Assembly (NCBI RefSeq): GCF_014274465.1 | Contig: NZ_CP060394.1 | Location: forward strand, 2,604,001-2,668,000 | Direction: 5' to 3' | DNA from: Alloacidobacterium dinghuense | Lineage (GTDB): Bacteria > Acidobacteriota > Terriglobia > Terriglobales > Acidobacteriaceae | DNA length: 64,000 nucleotides | Part shown: positions 36,156 to 45,213 of the stretch, one piece after another | Layout: every line of letters starts with the position of its first letter | How positions within the stretch are numbered: position 1 is the stretch's first letter | Translations under genes and position numbers: made by a program | The notes under the pieces: model-generated | The model's database searches: none | What the model was told of the DNA's origin: nothing | What the model saw: only the letters and a program-made list of their open reading frames with translations

Positions 36156-36501
36156 TGGAATCTCCCTTTCAACTTCAGAACGGCCCATCATCCATACGCC
36201 CTTCATCGCTGCCGGACTGAAGGGACGCTGGACTATCTAGCAGTAAGTACAAGTATGCAAAAATGACTGTCAATGAATGGCACTGGCAGTTATCTCGCTA
36301 GGTGGTACGACGGTGCGTTTTAGGGAATATCGGTTCTCAGAGCGGTACACTGCGAGCTGTCAACGGAAGAGCCATGGCGATTTCCTTCGGCTTCAATTCG
36401 CCAATGGATGACACCTTGTCTTCTGCGTCCCCGCGGCACTCTTGCTCGCATCACGCCGCGCAAATGAATGCGGCTAGAATGTTTTCATTCGAGGAAAGAA
36501 C
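36156..36501. other. 346-nt divergent intergenic region with a candidate promoter
   Basis: No gene is evident. On the minus strand a TTGACA (36268-36273) lies about 115 nt upstream of the receptor start in an A+T-richer patch. No convincing -10 follows at 17 nt, so a promoter there is only possible. On the plus strand GAGGAAAG just before 36502 is the ribosome site of the next gene. Confidence 0.35.
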
Positions 36502-36954
36502 ATGCGTCGAATCACGTTGATTGCCACAGCAATCTTTGCGATCTTCACCGCAGCAACCGGTCTGGCAGCCGATTCAAAACAAGACAAGGACCTCTTTACC
36601 GTGCGCGAAGCTGTCTGGCGCAGTTGGTTCGCCGGCGACATCCAGACACTCGAAAAGCTCGTTCCCAAAGACACCATCGCCATCAATTCTGGTGAAGAAA
36701 AATGGCAGAATCAGGCCGAGATATTCCAGGAGTCCACGCAGTTTCACGCCTCTGGGGGAAAACTGATCCGGCTGGAATTCCCTCATACCGATATACAACG
36801 CTTCGGGAACGTCGCAATTCTCTACAGCAAGTTCGTGTACGAGATTGAGTCCAATGGCAGGCGATCCGTTAGCTCAGGACGCGCCATGGAAGTCTTCGTC
36901 CTCACAAACGATCAATGGACAAATCCCGGCTGGCATACCGATCGTGAAGATTAA
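36502..36954 (+). CDS. Exported NTF2-like (DUF4440/SnoaL-type) protein, 150 aa
   Basis: A small secreted protein with a signal peptide (RRITLIATAIFAIFTAATGLAADS) and an NTF2-like domain: VREAVWRSWFAGDIQTLEKLVPKDTIAI, then IFQESTQFHASGGKLIRLEFP and a C-terminal GRAMEVFVLTNDQWTNPGWHTD. This matches the DUF4440 pattern in which a helix-turn-helix cap precedes a curved sheet. Start ATG 36502 is preceded by GAGGAAAG with good spacing. Ligand or enzymatic role is unknown. Confidence 0.8.
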   Translation: MRRITLIATAIFAIFTAATGLAADSKQDKDLFTVREAVWRSWFAGDIQTLEKLVPKDTIAINSGEEKWQNQAEIFQESTQFHASGGKLIRLEFPHTDIQRFGNVAILYSKFVYEIESNGRRSVSSGRAMEVFVLTNDQWTNPGWHTDRED

Positions 36955-37042
36955 CGCGCTCGTCAATATTGAATGGCTGGTCGATTGAAGGGCTGGTCGG
37001 CGAATCTTCTCATCACAGCAGATCGAGCCAATTGCACGTTAG

Positions 37043-38125
37043 CTAGAGCTTTCCAATCTCCTCGACAGCGATACGGGCAGCTTCCTCGCACGCAGCGCGG
37101 TCCACGTCATGATGCGTAACGAACCGAACCGAATTTCTTCCCACTGTCCCGCACAAAACACCACGCTGCTTAAGACGCAATACCAATTCCTCAGCCTTGC
37201 CCCTTTCCTTTAGGCCAAAGATGACGATGTTCGTCTGCACTGTCAGGAGGTCAAGCTCAATCTGAGGCAACCCGGACAACCGCTCAGCTAAATACCGGGC
37301 GTTCGCATGATCATCAGCCAGCCGCTTTGGCATTTCTTCCAGAGCAATCAGCCCGGCAGCCGCCAGTACTCCCGCCTGACGCATGCCACCACCAAGTGCT
37401 TTGCGTACCATGCGGCCACGTTCGATCACCTTGCGGCTACCAACGAGCATCGATCCAACAGGCGCGCACAATCCCTTCGACAAGCAGAACATCACCGTGT
37501 TGAAGCCGCTGGTAAGCACGGCCACGGGAACATTCAAAGCAACTGAGGCGTTGAAGATCCGAGCACCATCCAGATGCAGAGGAATCCCCATCTCGTGCGC
37601 GCCATTCCATATCTCACCAAAGACCGCAAGAGGGGTCACGGTTCCGCCAGCCATATTGTGCGAATTTTCCAGTGAGATCAAACCTGTCGGCGCATTGTTG
37701 AAAGTCGGGCGCTTGATGGCAGGCTCAATGTGCTTCCAGGTCACAATCCCGCGCTCCGCAGCCACCGCGCGGAATTGGCAGCCGGAGAAAGCCGCGGCCA
37801 TAGCCATTTCCCAATCGACGATGTGCGCTCGCGACTCGCAGATAATCTCCTGCCCTGGTTGCGTGTGCAGTCGAATCGCAATCTGGTTTCCCATCGTGCC
37901 GGTAGGAACAAAAAGTGCCGCCTCGCGTCCAAATATCTGCGCTGCGCTAGCCTCCAACAAGTTAACCGTTGGATCTTCGCCGTAAACGTCGTCACCCACT
38001 TCAGCCGCAGCCATCGCGGAACGCATGGCTTTTGTTGGCCGGGTTACAGTATCGCTGCGTAAATCGATGAATCCAACCGGGCTCTGTGACAACACCTCAT
38101 CCCTGCGCTCTGTTTCAGTCGACAT
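37043..38125 (-). CDS. ltaE: Low-specificity L-threonine aldolase, 360 aa
   Basis: A PLP enzyme that cleaves threonine to glycine and acetaldehyde. Marks: DLRSDTVTRPTKAMRSAMAAAEVGDDVYGEDPTVN at the N-terminus, FVPTGTMGNQIAI, HLDGARIFNASVAL, and the PLP-binding Lys in VMFCLSKGLCAPVGSML. Length fits. It follows hemW on the same strand with a 9-nt gap, so it is probably co-transcribed although the two functions are unrelated. Confidence 0.94.
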   Translation of the reverse strand: MSTETERRDEVLSQSPVGFIDLRSDTVTRPTKAMRSAMAAAEVGDDVYGEDPTVNLLEASAAQIFGREAALFVPTGTMGNQIAIRLHTQPGQEIICESRAHIVDWEMAMAAAFSGCQFRAVAAERGIVTWKHIEPAIKRPTFNNAPTGLISLENSHNMAGGTVTPLAVFGEIWNGAHEMGIPLHLDGARIFNASVALNVPVAVLTSGFNTVMFCLSKGLCAPVGSMLVGSRKVIERGRMVRKALGGGMRQAGVLAAAGLIALEEMPKRLADDHANARYLAERLSGLPQIELDLLTVQTNIVIFGLKERGKAEELVLRLKQRGVLCGTVGRNSVRFVTHHDVDRAACEEAARIAVEEIGKL

Positions 38126-38134
38126 ATTTCTGTT

Positions 38135-39322
38135 TTACACCGAGGCGGGTTCGCCAATATCGATGACATCCAAAAACCGCGCGAAGACCTCGTTCGACAG
38201 CATCCGGCCCCGCAGACTCAGGGCAATCTGACGAGCACCGGGGGTGAGAAGCCCGTCTGAGGACAAATCCTCGATAAGAGGTTTGTATGGTTCTACGAGT
38301 TCCCTGTCAAATTCCGTCTCCATCTGCTGCAGGTCCACGCCTTCATTCAACCGAAGACCTAGGAACCAAGCTTCTTCGAGTTCCTCCAGTCGCGTGAGCG
38401 ATCTCGCATCTTCCCATCCTGGTGAAGACAGATAGCTCTGCAGGTCATCGGTAGTGGCAAAGCGAATCGCAGTGCCGTTTTCCGTTCGCAACATCGAATG
38501 AGCGTCCAGGCCGAGTCCCAGATAAGGCAGCCGCCGCCAGTACTTCAAATTGTGAACGGATGCAGCACCCATTCGTGCAAAATTCGAAATCTCGTACTGT
38601 GCCAACCCACGCTTGGCGAGCACATCGACCGCTTCGGTATACATATCGGCAATCGCGTCGTCTGACGGGATCGCCGCTGCAAAGTATCGCGCGCCGCCGC
38701 CCAGCACCTCGCGCCCCAGACGCGACTCGTCATCCACTTCCAGCATGTAAATGCTCGCGTGATCGACACCAGAATCCATGAGAACATCCAGCGACTCAGT
38801 CCATGATGCTGCCGTCTGATGAGGCAAACCTGCAATTAGGTCGGCATTAACCCTTTCAACCCCCGCTCGGTACACCCGGTCTATGTCTTCGAGCGCAATC
38901 GCTCGTGTGTGCAGCCGGCCCGTAGCCTTGGCCTCCTGGTCGACGAATGACTGCACGCCGAAGCTAATGCGGTTCACGCCACAATCCACCATGGCATCCA
39001 ACGAATCCTCTGCCAGTTGACCCGGAGCGCACTCGATCGTAATCTCCGCATCGCCCTTGACCAGAAAATGCTCGCGAATAGCGCCGAAAAGCGTCTTCAG
39101 CAGGTCAGGCGGCAGCAGGCTGGGCGTACCTCCACCCAAATAAACCGAGTCCGCGACGCGAGGCAAACCCGAAAATCGTCTGACCGCGGCTCTCAGGTCT
39201 TCGCACACCCTGTCGACATACCGCGCCATATAGCTCGATGGAAAAACCCCTGACGCGAAGTTGCAGTAGGTGCACTTCGAGCGGCAGAACGGCACGGAAA
39301 TGTAGATGCCGAGGCTATCCAT
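38135..39322 (-). CDS. hemW: Radical SAM heme chaperone HemW, 395 aa
   Basis: Binds heme and delivers it to respiratory proteins; older annotations call it an oxygen-independent coproporphyrinogen III oxidase. The radical SAM cluster ligands are Cys13, Cys17 and Cys20 (PFCRSKCTYCNF). Then come VYLGGGTPSLLP, FGVQSFVDQEAKATGR and the C-terminal HemN domain with AHSMLRTENGTA and LRLNEGVDLQQ. It lacks the N-terminal extension and extra cysteine typical of true HemN. Start ATG 39322 lies 43 nt from the divergent GNAT start. Confidence 0.92.
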   Translation of the reverse strand: MDSLGIYISVPFCRSKCTYCNFASGVFPSSYMARYVDRVCEDLRAAVRRFSGLPRVADSVYLGGGTPSLLPPDLLKTLFGAIREHFLVKGDAEITIECAPGQLAEDSLDAMVDCGVNRISFGVQSFVDQEAKATGRLHTRAIALEDIDRVYRAGVERVNADLIAGLPHQTAASWTESLDVLMDSGVDHASIYMLEVDDESRLGREVLGGGARYFAAAIPSDDAIADMYTEAVDVLAKRGLAQYEISNFARMGAASVHNLKYWRRLPYLGLGLDAHSMLRTENGTAIRFATTDDLQSYLSSPGWEDARSLTRLEELEEAWFLGLRLNEGVDLQQMETEFDRELVEPYKPLIEDLSSDGLLTPGARQIALSLRGRMLSNEVFARFLDVIDIGEPASV

Positions 39323-39365
39323 GGAAGGTTCTATCCTCTATTTTCTCATTGTGGACGCTTCGCCA

Positions 39366-39923
39366 ATGACGATCCTTCAAACATCACGCCTCATCCTGCG
39401 CCGTTGGCGAGACTCCGACCGCCGGCCCTTCGCAGAAATAAACGCCGACCCACGCGTGATGGAGTTCTTCCCAAACCTCTTGACGCGCGAGCAGAGCGAT
39501 CGTGCCATTGACAGGATCGAAGCCAGTTTTACAAAGCACGGCTTCGGTTTGTGCGCTGTAGAGCAACTCTCCAGCCATGAATTTCTCGGCTTCATCGGCC
39601 TTTCCGTACCAAATTTCGAGGCCGCCTTCACGCCCTGTGTAGAAATCGGCTGGCGCCTCGCCGCACACGCCTGGGGACAGGGATTTGCCACCGAAGGTGC
39701 CAAAGCGATCGTCGCCTATGCTTTCGAGACACTAAAGCTCGCCTCGCTGGTCTCTTTCACGGCCGAACAGAACATGCGATCCCGTCGTGTGATGGAAAGA
39801 ATCGGAATGACCTTTGATACCGCCGACAGCTTTGATCATCCAATCCTGCCCGAAGGTCATCTATTAAGACGGCATGTGCTCTATCGGCTTCGCGCCCCAG
39901 GAGTCCGCCAACCCGTAAAATAG
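39366..39923 (+). CDS. GNAT-family N-acetyltransferase, RimJ/RimL-like, 185 aa
   Basis: An acetyl-CoA-dependent acetyltransferase. The start MTILQTSRLILRRWRDSDRRPF is the normal RimJ/RimL beginning, so ATG 39366 is preferred to the open frame from 39306, which would overlap hemW. The acetyl-CoA loop region is IGWRLAAHAWGQGFATEGAKAIVAYAF, followed by SRRVMERIGM. The substrate may be a ribosomal protein N-terminus or a small molecule; the sequence does not decide. It ends 12 nt before the ABC exporter gene. Confidence 0.88.
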   Translation: MTILQTSRLILRRWRDSDRRPFAEINADPRVMEFFPNLLTREQSDRAIDRIEASFTKHGFGLCAVEQLSSHEFLGFIGLSVPNFEAAFTPCVEIGWRLAAHAWGQGFATEGAKAIVAYAFETLKLASLVSFTAEQNMRSRRVMERIGMTFDTADSFDHPILPEGHLLRRHVLYRLRAPGVRQPVK

Positions 39924-39935
39924 AGTCAGGAGCGC

Positions 39936-41936
39936 ATGGCCGAACAGGAAAAGCCGAAAACCGGGGTCCCCGACACGCGCGGTTCTCGCGTGGTGGGGCA
40001 AAAACAAGCTCAGCAGCAGGAAGACGAAGTCGTCGGCAAAGCATACGACGGTCGTCTGATGCGCCGCCTCATCCGATACTTGTATCCCTACAAGCTGCCT
40101 GCATTTATCTCTCTTGCCGCAATCCTCATCAAGGCCGGCTCTGACGTTCTCGGTCCATATCTCACCAAAGTCGCCGTCGATCGCTACATGACCGCCCAGG
40201 TAGCGGCCAAACCCTCATGGCTCGCGCGCCATCTTAGTCCAAACGCATTCACCGGCATCAGCCAGCTCGCCGGCCTGTATCTCGCCTCGCTCGTGCTGAG
40301 CTATTTCCTCGAATTCGTCCAGACGTACCTGATGCAATGGACCGGCCAGAAAGTTATGTTCGACATGCGCAGTCAGATCTTCCGCCATCTGCAGCACATG
40401 CACATCGGCTATTTCGACCGCAATCCTGTCGGACGCCTGGTTACGCGACTCACCAGCGACGTCGACGCATTGAACGAGATGTTCACCTCCGGCGTCTTCG
40501 CTATCTTTGAAGACGTCTTCGTGCTGGCCGGAATCGTCATCGTCATGCTGCGCATGAGCTGGTGGCTGGCTTTGCTCTCGTTTGCCGTCCTGCCATTCAT
40601 CCTGCTGGTCACGCGACTCTTCCGCAAACATGTGCGCGATTCCTACCGCCGCATTCGATCTGCGATTGCCCGGATTAACTCCTACACGCAGGAACACGTC
40701 AGCGGCATGACAGTCGTGCAACTCTTCAATCGCCAGGAACGCTCTTTCAAAGAATTTAAGGCGGTCAACCAGCAGCACATGGACGCCTTCAAAGACGCGA
40801 TCATGGCCTATGCACTCTACTATCCGGCAGTCGAAGTCCTAAGCTCCATTGCCATCGCCCTGGTCATCTGGCGCGGAGGATATGGTGTCCTCCATACAAC
40901 CGTTACACTCGGCGTTCTCGTCGCCTTCATGCAGTACGCGCAACGCTTCTTCCGCCCCATTCAGGACCTGAGCGAGAAATACAACATCCTCCAAGCCGCG
41001 ATGGCCGCAAGCGAGCGCATTTTCAAGCTGCTTGATACGACCCCGGAGATTGTCCGTCCCGCTCACCCGAAAGAAGGCGACAACTCAGGCCGAATCGAAT
41101 TCCGCAACGTCTGGTTCACCTATCAGCGACTTGATGAAGCCCAGAAAGACCGCATCCACCACGCCAATGCTACCGAGTTGGCCGCGATGGATGACATCGA
41201 ATGGATCCTGCGCGGTGTCTCCTTTGCCGTTGAACCCGACCAGACCGCGGCCATCGTCGGCCACACGGGAGCAGGAAAGACAACCATCATCAGCCTGATG
41301 ATGCGGTTCTACGATATCCAGCACGGCAGCATCCTGGTCGATGGCGTCGATGTGCGCGAGCACGACCTCACCAAGCTCCGCCAGCGCTTCGGTGTCGTTC
41401 TGCAGGACCCATTTCTCTTTTCCGGGACCATTGCCGACAACATCCGCCTGGGCTCGCAGTGGATTTCAGACGAACGCCTCGAAGAAGCGGCCGACGAAGT
41501 CAACGTCCGCGACTTCATCCATTCGCTGCCTGAGGGTTTTGCCGAACCTGTGCGCGAACGCGGGAATGGACTGTCGACGGGCCAGAAGCAGCTCATTAAC
41601 TTCGCCCGCGCTTTGGCGCACGACCCAAGAATCCTCATCCTCGACGAAGCCACATCGAGCGTAGACACAGAAACCGAAATGCGCGTTCGCCTTGCCCTTG
41701 AGCACATGATCGAAGGCCGAACCTCTGTCGTCATCGCTCACAGGCTCTCGACTGTTCAGCGCGCGGACGTCATCCTCGTCATGCATAAAGGACAATTGCG
41801 CGAGGCGGGCACACACCAGGAGTTGCTCACGCAACGCGGAATCTACTGGAAGCTCTATCAGCTCCAATACAAGGATCAGGAACTGCCGGAATCTTTCCCC
41901 ACACTCAATCCAAGCCTTGCCGTCGGGACCGACTAA
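39936..41936 (+). CDS. ABC exporter half-transporter (MsbA/MdlB-like), 666 aa
   Basis: A membrane-ATPase fusion. The transmembrane domain spans about 45-370 with the FDMRSQIFRHLQHMHIGYFDRNPVGRLVTRLTSDVD block of type I exporters. The nucleotide-binding domain follows with Walker A GHTGAGKTT, signature LSTGQKQLINFARAL (a Thr in place of the usual second Gly), Walker B ILILDEATSSVD and the switch His in VVIAHRLSTVQ. Unusually, about 27 extra residues (RLDEAQKDRIHHANATELAA) lie between FRNVWFTYQ and WILRGVSF. AGGAG precedes ATG 39936. It is followed 6 nt later by lpxB, which suggests export of lipid A or a related lipid; that is inference. Confidence 0.9.
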   Translation: MAEQEKPKTGVPDTRGSRVVGQKQAQQQEDEVVGKAYDGRLMRRLIRYLYPYKLPAFISLAAILIKAGSDVLGPYLTKVAVDRYMTAQVAAKPSWLARHLSPNAFTGISQLAGLYLASLVLSYFLEFVQTYLMQWTGQKVMFDMRSQIFRHLQHMHIGYFDRNPVGRLVTRLTSDVDALNEMFTSGVFAIFEDVFVLAGIVIVMLRMSWWLALLSFAVLPFILLVTRLFRKHVRDSYRRIRSAIARINSYTQEHVSGMTVVQLFNRQERSFKEFKAVNQQHMDAFKDAIMAYALYYPAVEVLSSIAIALVIWRGGYGVLHTTVTLGVLVAFMQYAQRFFRPIQDLSEKYNILQAAMAASERIFKLLDTTPEIVRPAHPKEGDNSGRIEFRNVWFTYQRLDEAQKDRIHHANATELAAMDDIEWILRGVSFAVEPDQTAAIVGHTGAGKTTIISLMMRFYDIQHGSILVDGVDVREHDLTKLRQRFGVVLQDPFLFSGTIADNIRLGSQWISDERLEEAADEVNVRDFIHSLPEGFAEPVRERGNGLSTGQKQLINFARALAHDPRILILDEATSSVDTETEMRVRLALEHMIEGRTSVVIAHRLSTVQRADVILVMHKGQLREAGTHQELLTQRGIYWKLYQLQYKDQELPESFPTLNPSLAVGTD

Positions 41937-41942
41937 CCGCGC

Positions 41943-43115
41943 ATGGCTCCAGCCTCCGATCAGCCCAAAATCTTCATCTCTACAGGCGAAGCCAGCGGAG
42001 AACATTACGCCGCACAGCTCATCCCGGCAATCCGCAAGCTGGCCCCGAACGCCGAATTCTTCGGTCTTGGAGGCCAGCGCATGGAAGCGCTGGGCTTCCG
42101 CCGCATCGTCCGCGCCGAAGATGTCGCGGTCATGGGGATCACCGAAATCATCCAGCACATTCCGCGAATCTACGGCGAATATCGCAAGCTCAAGGTCAGC
42201 ATTGCGAAGGAGCGGCCCGACGCCGCGATTCTGATCGACTTCCCCGACGTGAATCTCTCGCTTGCCCGCACCCTGCACAAGCTCGGCGTCCCGGTCATCT
42301 ATTTCGTCAGCCCGCAGCTCTGGGCGTGGAAGAAGTACCGCATCCACAAGGTAAGACGCTTCGTGGACCGGATGCTCGTCATCTTCCCCTTCGAACAGTC
42401 GTTTTACCGCGAGCATGGGGTCAACGCTAGGTTTGTCGGCCACCCGCTTGCCGAAGTGCCCCTGCCTTCCATCTCACGAAAAGACTTTGCTGACCAATAC
42501 AGTCTCGACCCGTCCAAATCATGGGTGGGTCTGCTGCCTGGCAGCCGCTTCAAGGAGGTTCGCCTCAACCTTCCGGAAATGATCGAAGCCGCCAGTCAAC
42601 TGCAGGAACCACTCGAATTCCTCGTACCGCTCGCCCCCACGCTGACGCCGGAACATGTCGCCCACGTCCGCACTATGCTTCCCGCCGACGGGCTGCCCGC
42701 CGGCGGCCCACGCATCACGCTGGTCGAAGATGCCCGCGCCACGCTGCATCATGCGCGCGCCAGTGTCGTGGCCAGCGGCACGGCCACAGTCGAGGCCGCT
42801 CTCATCGGCAATCCCTTCATCGTCGTCTACCGTGTTTCTCAGTTGACGTATTCTGTTGCCAAGCGGGTTGTGAAGGTCCCGCATGTGGCTATGGTCAATC
42901 TCATTGCCGGACGCGAAGTGGTTCCAGAACTGATCCAGAGTGACTTTACGGCGGGAAACGTCGCCTCACACTTGCAGAACTTGCTGCACAATGAACGGGC
43001 CCGCGCCAAAATGCATGCGGATCTGGCACAGGTGAGCGCAACTCTGCATGCGGATAAGAGTCCCATTGAGCAAGTGGCCAGCATCACAGTAGAGTTAATG
43101 GGTCCAGCACGATGA
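41943..43115 (+). CDS. lpxB: Lipid-A-disaccharide synthase, 390 aa
   Basis: Condenses UDP-diacylglucosamine with lipid X to make the lipid A disaccharide; peripheral inner-membrane GT19 enzyme. Marks: IFISTGEASGEHYAAQLIPAI, FFGLGGQRMEALGF, VMGITEIIQHIPRI, LIDFPDVNLSLARTLHKLG, YFVSPQLWAWKKYRI and FVGHPLAE. It implies a Gram-negative outer membrane. It sits between an MsbA-like exporter and a secreted peptidase-like gene, which it overlaps by 4 nt (ATGA). Confidence 0.96.
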   Translation: MAPASDQPKIFISTGEASGEHYAAQLIPAIRKLAPNAEFFGLGGQRMEALGFRRIVRAEDVAVMGITEIIQHIPRIYGEYRKLKVSIAKERPDAAILIDFPDVNLSLARTLHKLGVPVIYFVSPQLWAWKKYRIHKVRRFVDRMLVIFPFEQSFYREHGVNARFVGHPLAEVPLPSISRKDFADQYSLDPSKSWVGLLPGSRFKEVRLNLPEMIEAASQLQEPLEFLVPLAPTLTPEHVAHVRTMLPADGLPAGGPRITLVEDARATLHHARASVVASGTATVEAALIGNPFIVVYRVSQLTYSVAKRVVKVPHVAMVNLIAGREVVPELIQSDFTAGNVASHLQNLLHNERARAKMHADLAQVSATLHADKSPIEQVASITVELMGPAR

Positions 43116-45097
43116 AGATAAGAATGATGAAGCACTGCAGTACTTTTCGCCCTGGAGCTTCTTTCTGGGGAGCAGTTCTGTTGTTGACGGCCGCTGCTTC
43201 AGCATCTGCCCAGCAAAAGCAGACGATCAACATCACCGGCTACACCATCAATGCCCAGTTGAGCCCCTCCGATCACAAGCTCTCCGCTACGGCACAGGTC
43301 ACTTTCACTGCGCTCGACAACACTGATACTGCGATCTTCGAACTGCACGGCGCGCTCAAGGTCGAGAAGGTTACGACGACGTCCAACCTGCCGCTCAGCG
43401 GCGAGCGCGGTCCCAATGCCACAGTCATCGTCACGCCAACGACTCCGCTGGTCAAAGGGCAGCAGTACACCTACATTTTTACCTATGACGGCATGCTCGA
43501 CGGCGATGCCGGCAGCCCGGTTGAAGGGCTGAAGCTGGCACAGGTCGGCGACCCAACGAGCTACCTGCTCTACGCTGGCCGCTGGTTCCCGATGGTTGGC
43601 TACATGACCGATCGCTTTACCGCCGACATTCACGTCACGCTTCCCGCGGGCTATCGCGTGATCGGGAGTGGCCCCACGACATCTGCGCCCGGCGCTGGCG
43701 GCGAACAGCATAACTTCCATTGGAGCAAGCCCGGATTCCCCGGAACGATCATCGCCGGCAAGTTTGACGCGCCTGTGTCTCCCGCGTCGAATATCCATGT
43801 CTACGCCATGGAAGATAAGAAACAATCCGCGCAGGATTATGGCCAGACTGCGTTGCGCGAGTTTGCCTTCTTCACCAGCACTTTCGGCGTGCCTGAATCC
43901 ACGCAGTTGAATGTCGTGGAGTTGCCCAACGACACGGTTCCCGCGGCCTGGGCGCCGGAAATCGCCGCAATCGCAGGCTCGCGCATCGGCAACAAGAACG
44001 ACTTCCGGCTCCTTTCCAATACGATTGCCCATCAATGGTGGGGCAGCGAGATCAGCCCCGCAACCCTGAATGACGCCTGGATCACCAACGGCATGTCGCG
44101 CTACGGCGAGCTCATGTACCTGGAAGACACAGCTGGCCGCAGCGCCATGAATGCAGCCATTCTGGACGTCTCCTCTGGCGCTCTTGCATATGACACAATT
44201 CCGCTCACCAGCGCAGGCCGGCTCGACGCCTTTTCGCCACAATTCCAATCCATGACCCTTGAGAAAGGCGGGCTGGTCTATCACATGTTGCGCTGGGAAG
44301 TAGGCAATGACAGCTTCTCGAAGATTCTCCGCGCAACGCTTTCGCAATTCACCGACAAATCGATCAGGACGAGCGACTTCGAAAAGCTCGCCGAGGCGCA
44401 GTCGCAACAGCAGCTCACACCGTTCTTCGCGCAATGGCTCGACGGCACTGGCGCACCGCAATTCAACAACAAATACGCCGTCTACCGCCTCGGCAACAAC
44501 AAGGGATTCCGAACGATCGGGGAAATTCAGCAGGATCTCGACCTCTTCAACATGCCGGTCGAGCTGCGCATCGAGACGGACGGCAAAACCGAGATCCGCC
44601 GCGTCGACGTCGTCGGCTCCGACTCGCAATTCGTCGTCGATACCTTCGGGCGTCCACGCCACATCACCATCGACCCCGACAACTGGATCCTGAAAAACTC
44701 GCCTGACATGCAGGTGCGCATCCACATCCTGCGCGGACAGCAGCTCGTGGCCCAGGGAGACACGACTGGGGGTCTCGCAGAGTATCAGAATGCGCTCAAG
44801 GCCAATCCGAACAGCTCGCTGGCAAGCTACCGTATCGGCGAAGTGCTCTTTACCATGCGCAACTACCAGGCAGCGATCAACTCCTATCGCGACGCGCTAC
44901 GCGGCGATGATGATCCCAAGTGGACCGAAGTATGGAGCCACATTCAGATCGGCAAGATCTTCGACGTGACCGGTCAGCGCGAACGCGCCGTGCCCGAATA
45001 CCGCCAGGCGCTGCAGACCAACGACAACACACAGGGCGCGCTCAACGAAGCCCGCAAGTACCTGCAGACGCCGTACAAGCGCGAGGAAAACGAGTAA
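43112..45097 (+). CDS. M1-peptidase homologue with degenerate zinc site and C-terminal TPRs, 661 aa
   Basis: An exported protein (signal region FWGAVLLLTAAASASAQQ) built like an M1 aminopeptidase: beta-rich N-terminal domain, catalytic-like domain, then TPR-like repeats (about 555-655, LAEYQNALKANPNSSLASYRIG and AINSYRDALRG). In M1 enzymes the site is HExxH-x18-E. Here the matching segment is NTIAHQWWG: Asn303 and Thr304 replace His-Glu, His307 is kept, and Asn326 (WITNGMS) replaces the distal Glu at exactly the right spacing. The fold is kept but zinc binding and catalysis should be lost. A scaffold or binding role is inference. It is coupled to lpxB by ATGA. Confidence 0.85.
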   Translation: MKIRMMKHCSTFRPGASFWGAVLLLTAAASASAQQKQTINITGYTINAQLSPSDHKLSATAQVTFTALDNTDTAIFELHGALKVEKVTTTSNLPLSGERGPNATVIVTPTTPLVKGQQYTYIFTYDGMLDGDAGSPVEGLKLAQVGDPTSYLLYAGRWFPMVGYMTDRFTADIHVTLPAGYRVIGSGPTTSAPGAGGEQHNFHWSKPGFPGTIIAGKFDAPVSPASNIHVYAMEDKKQSAQDYGQTALREFAFFTSTFGVPESTQLNVVELPNDTVPAAWAPEIAAIAGSRIGNKNDFRLLSNTIAHQWWGSEISPATLNDAWITNGMSRYGELMYLEDTAGRSAMNAAILDVSSGALAYDTIPLTSAGRLDAFSPQFQSMTLEKGGLVYHMLRWEVGNDSFSKILRATLSQFTDKSIRTSDFEKLAEAQSQQQLTPFFAQWLDGTGAPQFNNKYAVYRLGNNKGFRTIGEIQQDLDLFNMPVELRIETDGKTEIRRVDVVGSDSQFVVDTFGRPRHITIDPDNWILKNSPDMQVRIHILRGQQLVAQGDTTGGLAEYQNALKANPNSSLASYRIGEVLFTMRNYQAAINSYRDALRGDDDPKWTEVWSHIQIGKIFDVTGQRERAVPEYRQALQTNDNTQGALNEARKYLQTPYKREENE

Positions 45098-45179
45098 TTC
45101 GCGGTGAAATTCGGCGAGCCCGATGGGCACCACCCCCCTCCCCCCTGGGGTGGCTTCGCGCGTCATGTGTTTTCAATCA
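45098..45179. other. Intergenic region left of the transposon
   Basis: Holds a GC-rich hairpin, CCACCCC (45130-45136) pairing with GGGGTGG (45147-45153), which may help end the preceding transcript but has no T-run. It also holds the first copy of the 24-nt repeat into which the transposon inserted. Confidence 0.45.
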
Positions 45180-45187
45180 CTTAGCGG
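45167..45187 (+). repeat. 24-nt direct repeat, copy 1 (interrupted by the transposon)
   Basis: GTGTTTTCAATCACTTAGCGG; if the transposon is removed the sequence continues GGG at 47582. It matches copy 2 at 47633-47656 over 24 nt with a single difference (C versus A at position 12). The transposon interrupts this copy at its last bases. Confidence 0.8.
45180..45187 (+). repeat. Target-site duplication, left
   Basis: CTTAGCGG, identical to 47574-47581. Eight bases is the duplication length expected for IS1595-family insertion. Confidence 0.85.
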
Positions 45188-45213
45188 GGCAACAACATAC
45201 TTGCCACACCATG
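45188..45213 (+). repeat. Terminal inverted repeat, left
   Basis: Begins GGCAACAACATACTTGCCAC. It pairs with the right end at 22 of 26 positions. The TTGCCA inside it (45201-45206) sits where the right repeat has a perfect -35 TTGACA. Confidence 0.88.

Noticed and set aside
38135-39322. Calling this gene hemN (oxygen-independent coproporphyrinogen oxidase)
   Set aside because: It starts directly at the CxxxCxxC cluster and lacks the extra N-terminal region and cysteine of true HemN; HemW fits better.
41466-42443. 325-codon reading frame antisense to the ABC exporter and lpxB
   Set aside because: Spans two well-recognised genes on the other strand and shows no domain.
43199-44725. 508-codon reading frame antisense to the M1-like gene
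   Set aside because: It lies wholly under a gene with a signal peptide, recognisable fold and TPRs; its own protein matches nothing and the composition is that expected from the opposite strand of GC-rich coding DNA.
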